From: Vigna angularis
Taxonomy: Eukaryota; Streptophyta; Magnoliopsida; Fabales; Fabaceae
Length of the DNA: 64,000 nt
Assembly: GCF_016808095.1 (NCBI RefSeq)
Contig: NC_068971.1
Span: 20,076,501-20,140,500 of the forward strand
Direction of reading: 5' to 3'
The notes beneath the pieces are model-generated. The model was not told where the DNA came from. It was given only the letters and a program-made list of their open reading frames with translations, and searched no databases. The position numbers and the translations under genes were made by a program. Of this stretch, positions 59,284 to 64,000 are shown in pieces. How positions within the stretch are numbered: position 1 is the first letter of the stretch; each line of letters starts with the position of its first letter.

Positions 59284-62200
59284 GTTGTTAGGGGCTGATT
59301 TTTGCACATTCCTAGAGCATTCTTCACTCATATAGCATCTCCACCCAAGTAATTATAAGCATTTTACATTCTAGGGTTTTTGAAAGCATGAATTGGTATG
59401 AACATGGTTGTCTAAGCATGATTCTTGAGGGATTTTGATTTTTATGCATGTGGCTGGAGATTTTGGGTCTGGAACTAGGAAGAATGCATGTGGCTGGAGA
59501 TTATGAGCATTTTTGCAAGATTTTGAAAAATCTGTAGAATTGCCGCTTAGCAGAAATTTCCCCTGAGCGCGATTTTGGCAGAATGGTTTTTGTGCTTATT
59601 TTGCTTGTTGGTTTTGATGCACAGGTTGTGCTGAGGGGTTTTGATTGCCCTCAATGGTGATAGGAATGGTTTAAGGAAGTTGTTTGTGGTTTACTAATGC
59701 TTAATGATGTTTCTTGTGGTTTTGTGAATTATGTTTGATGTAGGGATGACCTCCTCATCCGACAAGAGGATCAAGACTTTGGGATCAAAGAGGAAGGATA
59801 AGGAACCAGACCGCTCCTATTCCAACAAGTTCCTTTCCCGCAAGCATGAGCGCCACTTCAATGTTGTGCAAGATAGGAGGCTATTAAAGGAAAGGAAGGC
59901 TGGACTGATACATGATTTTGCTCCACAGTTTGGAGAGCAATTAGAGAACAGGAACTGGGGGAGGCTAGCCACTAATCCTGCACCAGCTAACATAGGAGTG
60001 GTGAAATATTTTTACACCAATGCAAGGCGGTTGGGTGATCATCCTGTTGAGGATTATTTGAGCTATGTTAGAGGACACGCCATTCGGTATGACCCTGATT
60101 CTATCAACAAATTTTTAGATACTAAATGGGTTGGTGAGTTATGCCAGTTTGCTCTAAATATGGAAGAAGGAGTAGACTTTGGTGATGTGGAGAGTGTGCT
60201 ATGTGTGCCTGGAGGGCACTTTTAGAGAAATAGGAATGATGTAGTTGTGAACATAAGGAGAACTGATCTGACTCCTCTAGCAAAGTGCTTGATGACATTT
60301 TCTCATGCTAATATCCAACCGTTCTCACATGTCTCAGATATTACTGTCAGCAGTGCACTTCTTTTATACTGTGTGCTCAGAGGGATGAGCATTAACATTG
60401 GCCAGGTCATAGCCAATGAGATATAGGTGTGTGCAAATACCATGAACAACAAGGCACCTTTGGGGCATCCCTCTTTGATTACACACCTATGTGAGCTAGT
60501 TGGAGTGAATATCTCTACACCGCCATTTGAGAGGCCTAGGAAGGAAATTGATGAGGCCTACTACAGACAATATTGTGGCGGAGATGAGGCAGCTCAGCCA
60601 GTACCACCACGTCATCCTCGCAGAGGAAGACGACCACCACAGGCACCTGCACAACCTCATGATGCAGAGCCGTTTCAGATGAGAGATATGTATATGTCTC
60701 TTATAGATGCTATGATGCAGTCCATCCACAAAGGGCAGGTGGCTACAGCAGAGATGATCATTGGGATGTATGATACACCCCAGGACATCGGTGGACCATG
60801 GATGAGTTCAACAATGTGGTGGCATGGCCAGAGTAGCAAGCTCAGGGAGCTGGAGCAGTTGAAGCTCCAGCTTTGGATGTTGATGATCAATTTGAAGATG
60901 TTGAAGATGAAGGAGAGGAGGAAGATTCAGATGACATCAGGGGTTGATGAGGAGCTGAGATAGCATCTACTGATGGATGTTATCACCTCTAGAGCAGAAT
61001 TTTTTCTATCTTTTGTTTTGTATTGTTGAACTTATTTGCTTCTGTTTTTTAGATAGGTGTGATGTACTCAGTGAGAAACTTTATCTGCTATGATGGTTTG
61101 CTTGTGGTTTATGCATGATGAGTATTGCTTGATGATGCTTGGATATAGATTGATGTTGAGATTGTGCACTATATGCTGATATATAGGTGGTTGTTCACAA
61201 GCTATGTGAACAGATGCATGATGTTGTGATTGTGATTATGATGCTAAGCAGGATGTGTATGTGGAATGATTGGATGAGCTTATATGTGAGGTTTTGAACT
61301 CCAGAGTTTGTGTGATCTAATGCTATTACATTGAAAGCATGAATGACTTTGCCCAAATTTCTATGATTGAATCACTTGCTTGTATGTATCATATGATCAA
61401 GGCCATTTGTTGGTAACCCCTTATTAGCCAAATGCATGATTTTAGCCCAATAAAAGATAGCACAATGTGTTCTATCCTTTGAACCCTTAGCCTTGAACAT
61501 GATAGAAAATCCTTGTTGAAAATCTTTACCTTGAGTTGAGTTGAAAATATCTTGTGGTATTGATAAAAGTTCAAGTTTGGGGTTTTTGGGAAGTCTAGAA
61601 AGGGAAAATAAAAAGCATTGAGCTACGCATGTGAAAAGCAAAAAGGAAAGAAATGAAGAAAAAGAAAGGCTTAATGCAAAAGAAAGTTGGGAAGAAGGAA
61701 GAATGGTTGTGTTTAGATGATTCACTTAACTCAAGGATTTTGTGATCCAGAAAAACCAATTTTCTTGTTAGCCCAGCCACATTATAAGCCATAGAAAATC
61801 CCTTGTGATGATACTTGCTTGTGAATGTGTTTGATTGTGGATAAATGAAAGGCAAAGTTGATTCATGTGACATTGTGATAGTAGAGTGAATGAGTGACCT
61901 CTTATACACTTGTGTGTTTGAGTGAAACACTTTATCTTGTGAGGAAAGATTCCATGAGCACATGATTACATCTATGCTTAGTTAATTGATCATTCATGAG
62001 AATAACATTTGTTGGATACTATGTGATTATGTGAACACCAAAGCATGTGTGCATCTTGACTAAATTCTTTGTGATGAGCTGATTTGAGTAATTACTTGTC
62101 TTGAAAGAAAGAGTGTTGAATGTGGTGAACCATTGTATGGATTGGTGGAAGACTGAGTTACATCATGTTTGCTTGAGGACAAGCAAAGTTCTAAGTTTGG

Positions 62201-63425
62201 GGTTGTGATAACAGTTGAAAAACTGTTATTTTTATACTTAATTTTTGCTTTAAAGACAACCTTTATGACTTAGAAATTAGCTTGGAATCATGCTTTTGCT
62301 TATGTTTTGGAAATAAGAGAGTTGGATGGGTTTTATGCTTGGTTTTCCTTGTTTTTGCAGGAATTGAGATGAATTACATGAAAGAAGTTGAAGTAGTAAG
62401 GAGCTGGACTCAAGAAAGGAAGTGAAAGTGCTTAAAAGAAGAGCAGCAGTCACCGCTCAGCGCAATTCTACCGTTGAGTGGCATTCTGAAGTCCCGCAGT
62501 CACCGCTGAGGGCCAAAACTACAGCTGAGCGTCAATTCTGAAGACCCGCACTTACCGCTGAGCGGCAAAAGTGCCGCTGAGCGCCATTAATTTGGGCTTG
62601 GGCCTATTTTCTGTAATTTTTAGGAAACTATATAAGGTTTTAGTCGAATTAGGGTTACTATCTTTGGACAGAAAGAGGAAAAATCACACTTTCTTCACCC
62701 CTTGGAGGAGGATTTTGGATGCTCAAGCTCTATTCTTCAAATTCTAGGGTTCTTTCTTTCATTCTTTCATTGTTTTTCATCTAGTTTCACCATGTCTATG
62801 GTGAACTAAACCTTCATTTTTGTTGGGGGAACCGATGTAATCCTTTGAAACTCTCATGTATTGAATTGGTTCTATATGCTATATGCTTTCTTTCATTAAT
62901 TGTTAGGGTTTTTCTTCTATACTCTATGCATGCTTTGTTTAATTCATTCAATTGCATGATCATTGATGTTATTTGTATGAACACATATAAGTACATCTAG
63001 AACTGAGGAAATTCTCCCAAGAGCAATATTACCTAGACATAGGGATAGAAGGATTGGTTGCCTTTAAGCTTCTATGCGAATGTAATGCATGAATAATTGC
63101 TAGGGAGACAAGACATTGTAAACTAGTGATTAGGAGTAGGCTTTCTTCACCGAGACATCGGGTTTAAGGTAAAATAGAAAGTGGCATTAACATTAATGAA
63201 GAAAGATGAATTCTTGAATACATGAGAGTGGATAGGATGAATCGGAAACCCCAACAACATAATCATTCATATTCTACATCAACCGTTTTTGCATCTTTCA
63301 ATTCCATTGATTAAAACTTTGCATTCATGTTTATTTTTCGTAATTCAACAACAATGTTTTCGTTTACAAGTCTAATTTAATCAACAAATCACACAACTGT
63401 TTAGGCCGTGAGTCCTTTGGGAAAC
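59284..63425 (+). mobile_element. Gypsy element D, 3' half with third ORF and LTR
   Basis: Starts abruptly at element C with text matching the element C leader of the third ORF (GGGGCTGA...GAGCATTCTTCAC). Contains the third ORF (59746-60963), the shared non-coding 3' region, the polypurine-type AAGTTTGGGGTTG (about 62193-62205) and an LTR from 62206, cut at 63425 by another LTR. The LTR has degenerate CCGCTGAGCGG-like repeats (62452-62586) and a CTATATAAGG box near 62629. Confidence 0.8.
59746..60963 (+). pseudogene. Third ORF (putative plant transposon protein) of element D
   Basis: A 405-codon frame with only two in-frame stops (60223-60225 TAG, 60424-60426 TAG). ATG 59746 matches the start of the element C copy; an earlier ATG at 59731 is in frame but precedes a TTTGATGTAG/GG acceptor-like junction. 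It starts MTSSSDKRIKTLGSKRKDKE. The core includes NIGVVKYFYTNARRLGDHPV, then RGHAIRYDPDSINKFL, LTPLAKCLMTFSHANIQPFS and HPSLITHLCELVGV, then a Pro/Arg-rich stretch. The last 35 codons read in the wrong frame; the next frame gives the expected acidic tail (EDSDDIRG). The family is often called env-like, but no membrane segment or signal peptide is visible. Function is unknown. Confidence 0.7.
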
Positions 63426-64000
63426 TGATGACAAATTTATGAACACCGAAAAACGGCGCCACAAACTTGTTTGACCCTCGGCAAGTGTGACCGAATCGTA
63501 TCAAGTAATAAACTCGGTAAGACCAAGTATCGTTCTCCCAAAGGACTCACCGCCTAGTTAGTTATCTGATTCGTTGATTATTTAAGACTTGTAAACGATT
63601 GATTGTAGGTTTTTAATGCAAAAGACAGTAATTAAACATGTATGCATGAATGTGATCAATGGCAAAAAGAGTAAAACAAACACGGTATGAATTATATGGA
63701 TGAGTATGTTGTTGGGGTTATCAATTTCATCTTATCCACTCTCATATACTTTAGGAATTCATCAATCTTTTCATCAACGTTAATGCCACTCTCTAAATTA
63801 CCTTGTCAAGAAGGCCTATCCTTAATTACGAGTTCATACAATTCCTAGCATTCCTAGTAATTAGTTTTGAAGTGCAGGAGCTTAATGGCAACCAATATAC
63901 TATTGGGAGAAATTCCCCGGATCTAGACTTCCCCGTACGTTCCCATATCGACAAAATCAATGATCATGACAATGAATGAGTTAAACACTGCATGCTTTGA
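63426..64000 (-). mobile_element. LTR of the element A subfamily, runs off the window
   Basis: Begins TGATGACAAATTTATG after GAAAC (63421-63425, possible target duplication) and matches the reverse complement of the element A LTR closely. Inserted in the LTR of element D. Solo or full element cannot be decided. Confidence 0.85.

Overview
The window is plant nuclear DNA, dicot and most likely a legume of the Vigna/Phaseolus type. Evidence: a plant-type mitochondrial complex I ferredoxin, a plant RING-CH membrane E3 with a GT-AG intron, a plant polygalacturonase pseudogene, a captured raffinose-synthase exon, and nested Sirevirus (Ty1/copia) and Athila/Calypso-like (Ty3/gypsy) retrotransposons with plant tRNA primer sites. 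The species was read from repeat texture only and is not proven. GC rises sharply over the real genes; the rest is AT-rich.

Region 1 (1-17.7 kb) is gene-bearing. It holds an intronless C1-FDX ferredoxin (2046-2522), old repeats (4.7-5.9 kb), a polygalacturonase pseudogene (6928-7586) followed by about 90 copies of the heptamer GTGAAGG (7696-8351), half of a Sirevirus LTR (8574-9250), one CACTA transposon end (9262-9694), an intact intronless WRN-type 3'-5' exonuclease gene (10853-11539), a TIR transposon carrying a raffinose-synthase first-exon fragment (13432-14745), a Tourist-like MITE with TTA duplications (15123-15424), an (AT)n run, and a dead copia reverse transcriptase (16694-17450).

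Region 2 (17.7-26 kb) is a minus-strand Sirevirus with LTR, Met-tRNA primer site, an intact 511-residue gag, no pol, several polypurine tracts and only part of its 3' LTR. A gypsy solo LTR with CCCTC duplications sits inside it. A diverged second LTR with five 50-bp tandem repeats follows.

Region 3 (26-33 kb) is low-copy and contains a two-exon RING-CH gene on the minus strand (29233-31725).

Region 4 (33-64 kb) is a pile-up of LTR retrotransposons. Element E (minus) has its 5' LTR split by the complete element A (36893-44118, GAGTA duplications, two 1285-bp LTRs). A Sirevirus remnant B (45116-49143), a minus-strand gypsy element C (49144-59283) carrying two solo-LTR insertions, a plus-strand gypsy element D (59284-63425) and a further LTR running off the window follow. 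The gypsy elements carry gag-protease, and in D and C a third ORF, but no reverse transcriptase or integrase. They must therefore have been moved by proteins supplied from elsewhere.

The most unusual signals are: an 8.48-kb gene-containing block lying exactly between two complementary halves of one Sirevirus LTR; an internal promoter-like module sharing CCGCTGAGCGG palindromes with the LTR promoter; a telomere-like heptamer array; and related third ORFs in both copia- and gypsy-type elements.
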